Counted from the first letter of the stretch, positions 1 to 5,389 are shown. The stretch: 5,389 bases of DNA from Saprospiraceae bacterium (GCA_020630895.1 JAHDII010000238.1:1-5389), one strand, 5' to 3'. The notes: generated by a model not told the origin, from the sequence alone. Program-made: numbers and translations.

Positions 1-584
1 AATTCTTCTACTTCCATATCTAAAAAATGACCTATTTTTTCAAGTACTGTAACGGTATCTGATCTTTCTTTAGGATATTGACCTATTCCCACTAAATTAT
101 CAAATAGTTCTTCTACATTGGTCATATTAAAATTTCCTGCAAGAACTAAATTTCTTGAAATCCAATTATTTTGTCTTAAAAAAGGATGACACGATTCAAT
201 ACTATTAATACCATGAGTTCCATATCTTAAATGACCTAATAATAATTCTCCTGTAAAGGGTAAATTTTCTTTTAGCCAAGCAGCATGAGGCAATTTATCT
301 TTATGCTGATTAAAATAATTAGAATGGATATGGTCAAAAATCTCTTCGATAGAATCTTTTTTATTACTTCTATGACGACTAATATATCGCTGCCCTGGTT
401 GCATACCTATTTTTACTGTAGCAATACCTGCTCCATCTTGACCTCTATTTCGCTCTTTTTGCATCAATAAAAATAATTTATTTAAGCCATACAGAGCTGT
501 ACCATATTTTTTATAGTAATAGGAAAGTGGTTTTAAGAGACGAATAAACGCAATACCACATTCATGTTTTATTTGATCACTCAT
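1..584 (-). CDS. purF: Amidophosphoribosyltransferase family protein (PurF-like), N-terminal glutaminase domain, 3' end outside window
   Basis: This is the N-terminal part of a class II (Ntn-hydrolase) glutamine amidotransferase. The family takes ammonia from glutamine and transfers it to PRPP to form phosphoribosylamine, the first committed step of purine synthesis in the cytoplasm. I translated 194 codons from the ATG at 584-582 and the frame is open to the left edge. Visible motifs are the presumed nucleophile Cys9 in HECGIA, NRGQDGAG at 46-53, GHLRYGTHG at 117-125, the oxyanion-hole type stretch LAGNFNMTN at 148-156, and SDT at 175-177. The first eight residues would be a propeptide removed to expose Cys9, as known for Bacillus-type PurF. 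The start is fixed by a strong ribosome binding site. The long insertions (residues 16-40 and 60-112) match the large Bacteroidota form, usually a little over 600 residues, rather than the shorter classical PurF. The phosphoribosyltransferase half is not visible, and Bacteroidota can carry a second PurF paralogue, so the exact reaction is inferred. Confidence 0.88.
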   Translation of the reverse strand, partial: MSDQIKHECGIAFIRLLKPLSYYYKKYGTALYGLNKLFLLMQKERNRGQDGAGIATVKIGMQPGQRYISRHRSNKKDSIEEIFDHIHSNYFNQHKDKLPHAAWLKENLPFTGELLLGHLRYGTHGINSIESCHPFLRQNNWISRNLVLAGNFNMTNVEELFDNLVGIGQYPKERSDTVTVLEKIGHFLDMEVEE

Positions 585-589
585 TTTTT

Positions 590-599
590 ACCTCCTTTT
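590..599 (-). promoter_or_regulatory. Strong Shine-Dalgarno site of the purF-like gene
   Basis: On the minus strand the sequence AAAAGGAGGT ends five bases before the ATG at 584. It is a near-perfect complement of the 16S rRNA 3' tail at a normal spacing and it fixes the start codon. No other gene in the window has such a site, and Bacteroidota as a group use Shine-Dalgarno sequences rarely, so this gene stands out. Confidence 0.8.
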
Positions 600-611
600 C
601 GGAATGAAAGA

Positions 612-642
612 CAAAGGTAATCCCAATTTTGAAAAGAACAAC
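612..642 (-). promoter_or_regulatory. Bacteroidota-type promoter of the purF-like gene
   Basis: Read on the minus strand, a perfect -7 box TACCTTTG (619-612; consensus TAnnTTTG) is preceded at 19 bases by GTTG (642-639), matching the TTG core of the -33 element. Transcription would begin around 603-608 and give a leader of about 20-25 bases that includes the Shine-Dalgarno site. Box sequences and spacing are seen directly; promoter activity is inferred from the known sigma-ABfr consensus. Confidence 0.65.
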
Positions 643-660
643 ATATCATTTCATTGTTGT
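638..660. repeat. Dyad ACAACA-N11-TGTTGT over the purF promoter -33 region
   Basis: ACAACA at 638-643 and TGTTGT at 655-660 are exact inverted repeats separated by 11 bases. The left arm covers the -33 element of the purF-like promoter and the right arm overlaps the DnaA-box sequence. The arrangement would suit a dimeric DNA-binding regulator. Six-base arms can occur by chance in AT-rich DNA, so a regulatory role is only a suggestion. Confidence 0.3.
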
Positions 661-666
661 GGATAA
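658..666 (-). promoter_or_regulatory. Perfect DnaA-box sequence (TTATCCACA)
   Basis: The minus strand reads TTATCCACA, the strict DnaA-binding consensus. It lies in the divergent intergenic region about 50-60 bases upstream of the predicted purF transcription start. Directly next to it, TGTTGAAAA (669-677) is one base from the weaker box form TGTGGAAAA. DnaA binding is inferred: one perfect box with one near-match is too little to call an origin, but it could be part of one or regulate the adjacent promoter. Confidence 0.4.
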
Positions 667-698
667 CTTGTTGAAAAAAGTTAATAAGCCATTTATTT

Positions 699-734
699 TT
701 TGAATACATAGAATAGGATAATAGTGTATCTTTG
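699..734 (+). promoter_or_regulatory. Probable promoter of the membrane protein-mutL operon
   Basis: A perfect Bacteroidota -7 box TATCTTTG lies at 727-734. TTTG at 699-702 could serve as the -33 element, but the spacer of 24 bases is longer than the usual 19-21, so the upstream half is weak. Transcription would start near 738-742 and leave a leader of about 75 bases before the ATG at 813. That leader contains a perfect palindrome. Confidence 0.5.
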
Positions 735-765
735 TTTTAGAAACAACTAATAGAACACAATTTGC

Positions 766-781
766 ATCAATATATATTGAT
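766..781. repeat. Perfect 16-base palindrome ATCAATATATATTGAT
   Basis: The sequence is fully self-complementary with no spacer. It sits roughly 25 bases after the predicted transcription start and 31 bases before the likely start codon of the small membrane protein. As DNA it could be an operator for a dimeric regulator; as RNA it could fold into a 6-bp stem with a 4-base loop in the leader. The position favours a control role, but it is made almost only of A and T and function is unproven. Confidence 0.4.
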
Positions 782-812
782 AGACTTATTGTTTGAATTA
801 AAATTAAAGATT

Positions 813-1139
813 ATGGCACTTAGAATGAATCTCTTTAAAGTACCTAAACATAAAAGGTATGAATATACTCCTCGATATTTTAATCCTAATAAAGAAGAGT
901 TAAATAAAAGAGTTGAAAATGCAAAAGTAATGGCTCAGAATGATCCCGAAGGAGCTAAAGCGAGAATTGCTAGTAGATTTAAAAGAGGTGCAGGAGATAC
1001 AAAAACGTTTGAATTACAAAGAAAAAAAGCAGTATATCGACAAAATATGCTCCTTGTATTTTTAATCATCGTTTTAATTTTTGCGGCTTACTTTTTAGTT
1101 GAATTTTATGTGCCTGATTTTTTAGAGAAATTAGAATAA
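813..1139 (+). CDS. Small single-pass membrane protein of unknown function, upstream of mutL
   Basis: I do not recognise a characterised family. The protein has 108 residues from the ATG at 813. Residues 1-76 are polar and strongly basic: PKHKRYEYTPRYFNP at 11-25, then a charged, probably helical stretch, and RFKRG at 55-59. One hydrophobic segment follows at about 79-97, ending in a short tail (PDFLEKLE). Positive charges before the segment predict a cytoplasmic N-terminus and a small periplasmic C-terminus. Small proteins with this kind of K/R-Y-x-PRYY/F motif and a C-terminal anchor recur in Bacteroidota as I remember them, without an assigned job. ATG 825 is an alternative start, while a TTG at 762 would add 17 residues and run through the palindrome, so I reject it. 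No Shine-Dalgarno site is present. mutL begins 16 bases after the stop, so the two are probably co-transcribed; a functional link to repair is not implied by that alone. Confidence 0.75.
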   Translation: MALRMNLFKVPKHKRYEYTPRYFNPNKEELNKRVENAKVMAQNDPEGAKARIASRFKRGAGDTKTFELQRKKAVYRQNMLLVFLIIVLIFAAYFLVEFYVPDFLEKLE

Positions 1140-1155
1140 TAATAATTTTTGCTGC

Positions 1156-3009
1156 ATGGCAGATGTAATAAAATTATTGCCAGATGCTATAGCTAATCAA
1201 ATTGCTGCTGGAGAAGTGATTCAACGTCCTGCTTCTGTAGTAAAAGAGTTGTTAGAGAATGCTGTAGATGCTGGGAGTACAAATATAAAATTAGTAGTAA
1301 AAGATGCAGGCAAAACCTTAATTCAGGTTATTGACAATGGTTGTGGTATGTCTGAAACAGACGCTCGTATGAGTTTTGAACGTCATGCTACATCAAAAAT
1401 TAGACAAGCTAAAGATTTATTTGCTATTCGTACAATGGGTTTTAGAGGTGAAGCATTGGCTTCTATCGCTGCTATTGCTCATATTGAATTGCGAACCAAA
1501 CGGGCTTCGGATGATGTCGGCACTAAAATTATTATAGAAGGTTCTGCAATTAAAACTCAGGAAGCATGTCAGTGTTCTGCGGGAACAAAATTTGCGGTTA
1601 AAAATTTATTTTATAATGTTCCTGCTAGAAGAAATTTTTTAAAATCTAATACTGTTGAAATGCGTCATATTATTGATGAATTTCAAAGAGTAGCTTTAGC
1701 ACATCCCGATATTTTCTTTTCTCTTCATCATAATGGTTCTGAAATGTTTCATTTGCCTTCGGGTAATTTGAGGCAACGTATTGTAAATTTATTAGGACAA
1801 AATGCAAATAAAAAATTAGTTCCTGTTGAAGAAGAAACGGATATTGTTACGATAAAAGGTTATGTAGGAAAAGCAGAATTTGCTAAAAAAACAAGAGGAG
1901 AACAATTCTTTTTTGTAAATGATAGATTTATCAAAAGTGGTTATTTGAATCATGCAATTATGACGGCTTATGAAGATTTGTTATCCAAAGATAATTATCC
2001 TTTGTATGTCTTATTTATAGAAATAGATCCTGCTAGAGTAGATATTAATATTCATCCTACTAAACAAGAAATTAAATTTGATGATGAACGACTTATTTAT
2101 AATTACCTCAAAGTTACAGTAAGACATGCTTTAGCACAGTATAATGTTACTCCTACTCTCGATTTTAATTCTGAGCCCTCTTTTAGTAATATTCAACCTA
2201 AAAATATAGGTTCTAAGCAAAATTTTGATAATGAAACACCTAGAGTTGTTAACGTTTCGTCATCTATTAATCCAGATAATCGACATAAAAATAATTTAAA
2301 AAATTGGCAAAAATTATATGATGGTTTAGACGCTTTTGATTCTTCTGATGATTCGAAAGAAGATGAAAAAGAACCTGTTACTTTTGAAAGTAAAGTTTCT
2401 AATAATAATTCATTAGATGATAAAAAGGGAGGCTTTTCTAAAGAACAAAAAACTCCTTACCAAATTCATAACTCATATATTATTAGCCAAATTCGTTCTG
2501 GTTTTATGTTGATTCATCAACAAGCAGCACATGAAAGGATATTGTATGAACGATATCTTAATATTTTAGAGCAACAAGAGCCTGTTACACAAAAAGAATT
2601 ATTTCCTAAAACCATCCAATTTACTCCTGCGGATGCTGCAATACTTCAGCAAATATTAGAACAAATTAATCTTTTAGGTTTTGATATTAGGGAATTTGGA
2701 AAAGGAACTTTTGTTGTTCATGGAGTTCCTGCGGGCATTAAAAATAATATTAATGAACAAGAGCTAATAGAATCTATGTTGGAGCAATATAAAATGAATG
2801 TCAATTTATCTCCTAATATAAAAGAGAATATTGCTCAATCACTTTCTTATAGTGCGGCTGTAAAAAAAGGAAAAACTCTAAGTGTAGAAGAAATGAATCA
2901 AATTATTGATCAATTATTTGCTTGTAAAGTTCCTTATAAAAGTCCTAGAGGAAAACATTGTTTTATTACCTATAATTTAGAAGATATTGTTAAACAATTT
3001 GAATCCTAA
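1156..3009 (+). CDS. mutL: DNA mismatch repair protein MutL
   Basis: MutL is the ATP-driven coordinator of mismatch repair, linking mismatch-bound MutS to strand incision and removal. The 617-residue length is normal. The N-terminal GHKL ATPase is intact: NQIAAGEVIQRP (14-25), catalytic Glu31 and Mg-binding Asn35 in KELLENAVDAG, DNGCGM (60-65), ERHATSKI (75-82) and GFRGEAL (95-101). The transducer domain carries FFFVNDR (251-257) and HPTK (300-303, with the conserved lysine). A polar Asn/Ser/Asp-rich linker covers about 335-430, followed by the dimerisation domain. That domain has a clamp-binding-like QKELFP (479-484) but lacks the endonuclease signature. Where nuclease MutLs have DQHAx2Ex4E, this reads HQQAAHERILYE (454-465), so Asp and His are replaced. 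The (A)C(R/K) and CPHGRP zinc-site motifs align with SYSAAVKKG (564-572) and SPRGKHC (596-602). It is therefore probably a non-nicking MutL. The start matches the family N-terminus and there is no Shine-Dalgarno site. It is likely co-transcribed with the small membrane protein. Confidence 0.97.
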   Translation: MADVIKLLPDAIANQIAAGEVIQRPASVVKELLENAVDAGSTNIKLVVKDAGKTLIQVIDNGCGMSETDARMSFERHATSKIRQAKDLFAIRTMGFRGEALASIAAIAHIELRTKRASDDVGTKIIIEGSAIKTQEACQCSAGTKFAVKNLFYNVPARRNFLKSNTVEMRHIIDEFQRVALAHPDIFFSLHHNGSEMFHLPSGNLRQRIVNLLGQNANKKLVPVEEETDIVTIKGYVGKAEFAKKTRGEQFFFVNDRFIKSGYLNHAIMTAYEDLLSKDNYPLYVLFIEIDPARVDINIHPTKQEIKFDDERLIYNYLKVTVRHALAQYNVTPTLDFNSEPSFSNIQPKNIGSKQNFDNETPRVVNVSSSINPDNRHKNNLKNWQKLYDGLDAFDSSDDSKEDEKEPVTFESKVSNNNSLDDKKGGFSKEQKTPYQIHNSYIISQIRSGFMLIHQQAAHERILYERYLNILEQQEPVTQKELFPKTIQFTPADAAILQQILEQINLLGFDIREFGKGTFVVHGVPAGIKNNINEQELIESMLEQYKMNVNLSPNIKENIAQSLSYSAAVKKGKTLSVEEMNQIIDQLFACKVPYKSPRGKHCFITYNLEDIVKQFES

Positions 3010-3020
3010 TTTTGAATTAT

Positions 3021-3048
3021 ATTGCCTAATTTCTAGGATACAATTTTT
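3021..3048. terminator. Weak hairpin between convergent mutL and hemB
   Basis: ATTGCCTA (3021-3028) can pair with TAGG (3034-3037) and CAAT (3041-3044), leaving a 5-base loop and a 3-base bulge. On the plus strand a short T run follows. It overlaps the hemB stop codon and sits just after the mutL stop, where a terminator would be expected. The stem is AT-rich and interrupted, so this is a tentative call. Confidence 0.25.
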
Positions 3049-4034
3049 CCCTCTTTCCACATTTGAGCATACTCTTTAGCAAAGTAAGTTAGAATAATTT
3101 GAGCACCTGCTCGATGAATACTTAATAAGGTTTCAGGCATTGCTGTTTCAAAATCTAACCAACCATTTTTACAAGCAGCAGCTAACATTGCACATTCTCC
3201 ACTTACATGATAAGCAGCTATAGGAATATCAAAATTTTCATTTAAAACATGAATAATATCTAAATAATTTAAAGCGGGTTTTACCATCATAAAATCAGCT
3301 CCTTCTTCATAATCTAACAATGCTTCTCTTAGTGCTTCTTTTTTATTAGCAGGATCCATTTGATACGTTTTTTTATCGGAAGGAATATCTTCAGATTCTA
3401 CAGGGGCAGAATCAAGGGCATGACGAAAAGGACCATAAAAAGCACTAGCATATTTTGCTGTATATGACATTATACTTGTTTCAGAATATCCTGCTTGATC
3501 TAATGCGGATCTAATAAAAGCAACTCGTCCATCCATCATATCAGAAGGACCTATAATATCAAATCCTGCTTGAGCTTGAGCTACTGCCATTTTTCCTAAA
3601 ATAGGAAGTGTTTCATCATTTAAAATTTTTCCATTTTGTACTAAACCATCATGACCATCAGAATTATAGGGATCTAATGCTACATCGGAAATTAAACAAG
3701 ATTCGGGAAATGTTTCTTTTATTTTATGGCATACTTTTAAATAATAATTATCGTCTGAGTAACCATAAGTTGCTGTTTTATTTTTTAATTTTTGATCAAT
3801 GGCTGGAAATAGAATAAAACTTTTAAGCCCTAATTCAAGGCAAGATTCTATTTCTGGAAGTAAACGATCGATAGACCACCTAAAATTATTGGGAAGAGAG
3901 GATATTTCTGTTTTTATATTGAATCCATCTTCTAAAAACAAAGGATACACTAATTGTTCAGGCATCAAATATGTTTCTCTTAATAAAGCTCGAGTAGCTT
4001 TGGATTTTCTATTTCTACGAGGACGAATATTCAT
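3033..4034 (-). CDS. hemB: Delta-aminolevulinic acid dehydratase (porphobilinogen synthase)
   Basis: HemB condenses two molecules of 5-aminolevulinate into porphobilinogen, an early shared step in haem and other tetrapyrrole synthesis, in the cytoplasm as an octamer. The protein is complete at 333 residues, the usual size. It opens with the typical RPRRNRKS-x-RxLLRET arm (4-21), which in this family supports oligomer contacts. The two Schiff-base lysines are present: Lys194 in SYTAKYAS and Lys252 in MMVKPA. The metal-site segment DVALDPYNSDGHDG (117-130) has Asp and Ala where zinc enzymes have three cysteines, so this is the Asp-type enzyme, known in relatives to be magnesium-stimulated or not zinc-dependent. 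GPSDMMDGR (162-170) and the C-terminal YHVSGE (275-280) are also conserved family motifs. The gene follows yidD by 15 bases and is probably on the same transcript. No Shine-Dalgarno site is seen. Confidence 0.97.
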   Translation of the reverse strand: MNIRPRRNRKSKATRALLRETYLMPEQLVYPLFLEDGFNIKTEISSLPNNFRWSIDRLLPEIESCLELGLKSFILFPAIDQKLKNKTATYGYSDDNYYLKVCHKIKETFPESCLISDVALDPYNSDGHDGLVQNGKILNDETLPILGKMAVAQAQAGFDIIGPSDMMDGRVAFIRSALDQAGYSETSIMSYTAKYASAFYGPFRHALDSAPVESEDIPSDKKTYQMDPANKKEALREALLDYEEGADFMMVKPALNYLDIIHVLNENFDIPIAAYHVSGECAMLAAACKNGWLDFETAMPETLLSIHRAGAQIILTYFAKEYAQMWKEGKIVS

Positions 4035-4049
4035 TATTATGATAAATTA

Positions 4050-4319
4050 TTAATTATTATTGATTTTTTTTTCAGGTTCAGGAACAGGGTCTATAGGATC
4101 ATGTTTTGACCAAGGGTGACACCGTAATATTCTTCTGATTCCCATCCATGTCCCTCTAAAAATACCCCATTTAAGAATAGCTTGCATCATATACATAGAA
4201 CAAGTGGGTTGGTATCGACAGGCAGGAGGGGTTAGTGGAGAAATTACAGTTCTATAAAATATGATAGGCAACACAAATATTTTTTTTATTATCGTATGTA
4301 TTTGTTGTATTATATTCAT
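4050..4319 (-). CDS. yidD: Membrane protein insertion efficiency factor YidD
   Basis: YidD is a small membrane-associated protein that assists YidC/Sec-dependent insertion of inner-membrane proteins. From the ATG at 4319 it has 89 residues. An amphipathic or weakly hydrophobic N-terminal segment (about 10-28) leads into the diagnostic core ISPLTPPACRYQPTCS (26-41). GIFRGTWMGIRRILRCHPW (52-70) follows, including the three conserved cysteines Cys34, Cys40 and Cys67. The tail (71-89) is proline- and acid-rich and then Lys/Asn-rich, typical of the variable end of the family. A TTG 48 bases upstream would extend the frame, but the added residues do not resemble the family, so I prefer 4319. In many bacteria yidD lies next to rnpA and yidC; here it lies 15 bases ahead of hemB instead. 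No clear Bacteroidota promoter was found in the 135-base gap upstream. Confidence 0.93.
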   Translation of the reverse strand: MNIIQQIHTIIKKIFVLPIIFYRTVISPLTPPACRYQPTCSMYMMQAILKWGIFRGTWMGIRRILRCHPWSKHDPIDPVPEPEKKINNN

Positions 4320-4331
4320 TTTAATATAAAT

Positions 4332-4344
4332 TTTATCTGATAAA
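4332..4344. repeat. Short inverted repeat TTTATC-T-GATAAA ahead of yidD
   Basis: Two exact 6-base arms flank one central base. The element ends 12 bases upstream of the yidD start codon on the minus strand. It could be an operator, or a leader structure affecting ribosome access, but such AT-rich dyads arise easily by chance. Confidence 0.25.
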
Positions 4345-4376
4345 GATCGAACTTTATAATTGACCAAGTAAAGTAT

Positions 4377-4399
4377 AGACAGCTACACTTTGCATGTCT
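4377..4399. repeat. Bulged hairpin in the DUF1801-yidD intergenic gap
   Basis: AGACAGC (4377-4383) pairs with GCaTGTCT (4392-4399) apart from one unpaired base, leaving a loop of eight bases. It is the most GC-containing stretch in the 135-base gap between the DUF1801 gene and yidD. On the minus strand, the direction of both genes, it is followed by ATACTTTAC, not a run of T, so it is not a textbook terminator there. It may separate the two transcription units or fold in the yidD leader. Confidence 0.3.
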
Positions 4400-4454
4400 T
4401 TTATTTGTTGATATTTATAAATTCATTTGATTCACTTTATCTTCAATGATTATT

Positions 4455-4898
4455 TCATATTTCTTTCAAGTTTATTCCTAACATTGGCTCATTCTTTACT
4501 AAATGATATTTCAAAGCAGATTTTATACATTCTTTTAATTCTTTTGTTGGTATTTTCTCATCTAAAGAAAATAATATTGCTCGACTTTTTTCATATTTGA
4601 ATTTATCTCCAAATACTTTTTTAAAAGTTGGTACTAATTTACTTGTACACTGGAAATACATTGCATACTGATTAGGTTTTTTTGATTTCCAATCAATTCT
4701 TATTGTACTTCCTTTTTTTACAACAAAACTTGGTTCTGTCCATTTTAGTGTTTCTGATAGTTCAAATATACTTTCTATTTCAGCAGCTGATTCAATTATT
4801 AAATTTCTTAAATAAGATAATTTCTCTCTTATTTCCTTTGGATATTTTTCAAATTTAATTTCAAAATTTGAATCAGTTTTTATTATAAACTTTTCCAT
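4455..4898 (-). CDS. DUF1801 domain-containing protein
   Basis: This complete protein of 147 residues belongs to the DUF1801 (YdhG-like) family, whose biochemical role is not established. The domain spans roughly residues 20-133. Recognisable blocks are LRNLIIESAAEI (30-41), ETLKWTEPSF (49-58), STIRIDWKSK (64-73), YAMYFQC (78-84), LVPTF (88-92) and KSRAILF (104-110). There is no signal peptide or membrane segment, so it is likely cytoplasmic. The ATG at 4898 lies 11 bases after the stop of the upstream gene with no ribosome binding site, which suggests co-transcription. Sampled lines are about 17-20% GC, poorer than mutL or hemB, and this may hint at a different history. Recognition is from memory of the family pattern; function is unknown. 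Confidence 0.8.
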   Translation of the reverse strand: MEKFIIKTDSNFEIKFEKYPKEIREKLSYLRNLIIESAAEIESIFELSETLKWTEPSFVVKKGSTIRIDWKSKKPNQYAMYFQCTSKLVPTFKKVFGDKFKYEKSRAILFSLDEKIPTKELKECIKSALKYHLVKNEPMLGINLKEI

Positions 4899-4909
4899 TT
4901 ATATCTAAA

Positions 4910-5389
4910 TTATTTGAATTTCATATTTTTAATTTCATCATCAAATGCTAATGAATCATTATTCCAAGCAGAAAAAGTAAAGGTTGTTTTATGTACTGTA
5001 ACAATATATTGATTATAATATGCATTTCCTATTAAATACCTTATTTTAAGAACTTTAGAAATTCTATTTTGCCAATATTTATGTGTGAGTCTTTGAATGG
5101 GTATTCCTTTTTGAGAGTATGCATTAAATAATTTATTTTCTAGCATTGATAAATAATATGCAGAAGCTTGTTGATCAAAATTAGCATACTTTTCTTTGTT
5201 GATTAATATAAAATTAGAATATAAAGTAGTATCGGCAAATAACTTATAATTACCTCTATCTTCTAATTTTTCTATGGTATTATAAAATCCATAAAGAGAA
5301 CTTGTATCTTCTCCCATTTTTAATAATTCGTTTTCAAGTTTCACATAGGAAACTTCTTTATATTTTTTTAATAAGGGTATTGTTCCATT
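4910..5389 (-). CDS. Hypothetical protein, C-terminal part; 5' end outside window
   Basis: I do not recognise this protein. The frame stays open from the stop at 4912-4910 to the right edge, giving 159 residues. A GTG at 5344 is not a convincing start because in-frame codons (NGTIPLLKKYKEVSY) continue upstream of it. The visible part is rich in Tyr, Asn and Lys. It has a charged, probably helical first third with YGFYNTIEKLED. The second half alternates hydrophobic and polar residues in a beta-like way (KVLKIRYLIGNAYYNQYIVTVHKTT in outline), then ends with FSAWNNDSLAFDDEIKNM. No membrane segment or cysteine is seen in this part. The closing strand-plus-DDEI helix recalls the ends of secreted PsbP-like or lipoprotein domains of Bacteroidota, but this is a weak impression. 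The DUF1801 gene follows after 11 bases. Confidence 0.6.
   Translation of the reverse strand, partial: NGTIPLLKKYKEVSYVKLENELLKMGEDTSSLYGFYNTIEKLEDRGNYKLFADTTLYSNFILINKEKYANFDQQASAYYLSMLENKLFNAYSQKGIPIQRLTHKYWQNRISKVLKIRYLIGNAYYNQYIVTVHKTTFTFSAWNNDSLAFDDEIKNMKFK

Larger units (their letters stand above)
585..812. other. Divergent intergenic region between purF-like gene and the mutL operon
   Basis: This gap of 228 bases separates leftward purF from the rightward membrane protein-mutL pair. It contains the purF ribosome binding site and promoter, a dyad, a DnaA box, an AT-rich stretch at 671-726, the rightward -7 box, and a 16-base palindrome. An open frame from a TTG at 762 enters it, but that start is unlikely. 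I see no RNA gene or conserved riboswitch here. Confidence 0.7.

Noticed and set aside
285..470. Open frame of 61 codons on the plus strand
   Set aside because: It lies entirely antisense within the purF-like gene, whose glutaminase motifs are clear, and its own product has no recognisable features.
762..812. N-terminal extension of the small membrane protein from a TTG codon
   Set aside because: It would begin near the expected transcription start and read through the palindrome. The ATG at 813 gives a more natural N-terminus.
585..812. Full replication origin call
   Set aside because: Only one perfect DnaA box and one near-match are visible, with no box cluster or adjacent dnaA/dnaN, so I kept it as a possibility and not a feature.
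3608..4053. Two open frames on the plus strand (3608-3817 and 3799-4053)
   Set aside because: Both are antisense to hemB, which is complete and unambiguous; their sequences look like reverse-strand shadows.
4320..4367. N-terminal extension of YidD from a TTG codon
   Set aside because: The 16 extra residues are unlike YidD N-termini, and the ATG at 4319 gives the usual family length.
5342..5344. GTG as start of the right-edge protein
   Set aside because: The frame is open upstream to the window edge and the sequence there reads like continuing protein, so the gene is treated as truncated by the window.

Overview
The window comes from an AT-rich member of the Bacteroidota. Three things point there: a Bacteroidota-type long amidophosphoribosyltransferase-family protein at the left edge, promoter -7 boxes of the form TAnnTTTG, and the near absence of Shine-Dalgarno sequences ahead of most genes. 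I cannot name the genus. By hand counts of sample lines, the housekeeping genes run near 30-35% GC and the two right-most genes near 20-25%.

Layout from left to right. Positions 1-584 (minus strand) hold the N-terminal glutaminase half of a PurF-family enzyme, cut by the window edge. Positions 585-812 are a divergent intergenic region. It carries a good promoter for purF, a -7 box for the rightward genes, a perfect DnaA-box sequence, and two dyad-symmetric elements. A small single-pass membrane protein of unknown function (813-1139) and mutL (1156-3009) follow on the plus strand, 16 bases apart, and are probably co-transcribed. mutL converges on hemB with only 23 bases between the stop codons. 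On the minus strand, yidD (4319-4050) and hemB (4034-3033) lie 15 bases apart as a likely pair. Further upstream on the same strand are a DUF1801-family gene (4898-4455) and the C-terminal part of an unrecognised protein that runs off the right edge (5389-4910). These last two are 11 bases apart.

The recognisable genes are housekeeping: purine synthesis, mismatch repair, haem synthesis and membrane-protein insertion. I see no mobile element, CRISPR array, RNA gene or defence system. The most notable points are as follows. MutL keeps its ATPase motifs and a clamp-binding-like motif, but has lost the endonuclease and zinc-site residues in its C-terminal domain. The purF/mutL intergenic region contains a DnaA box and dyads. 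HemB carries the Asp-type (non-zinc) metal-site signature. I found no convincing previously undescribed system here.
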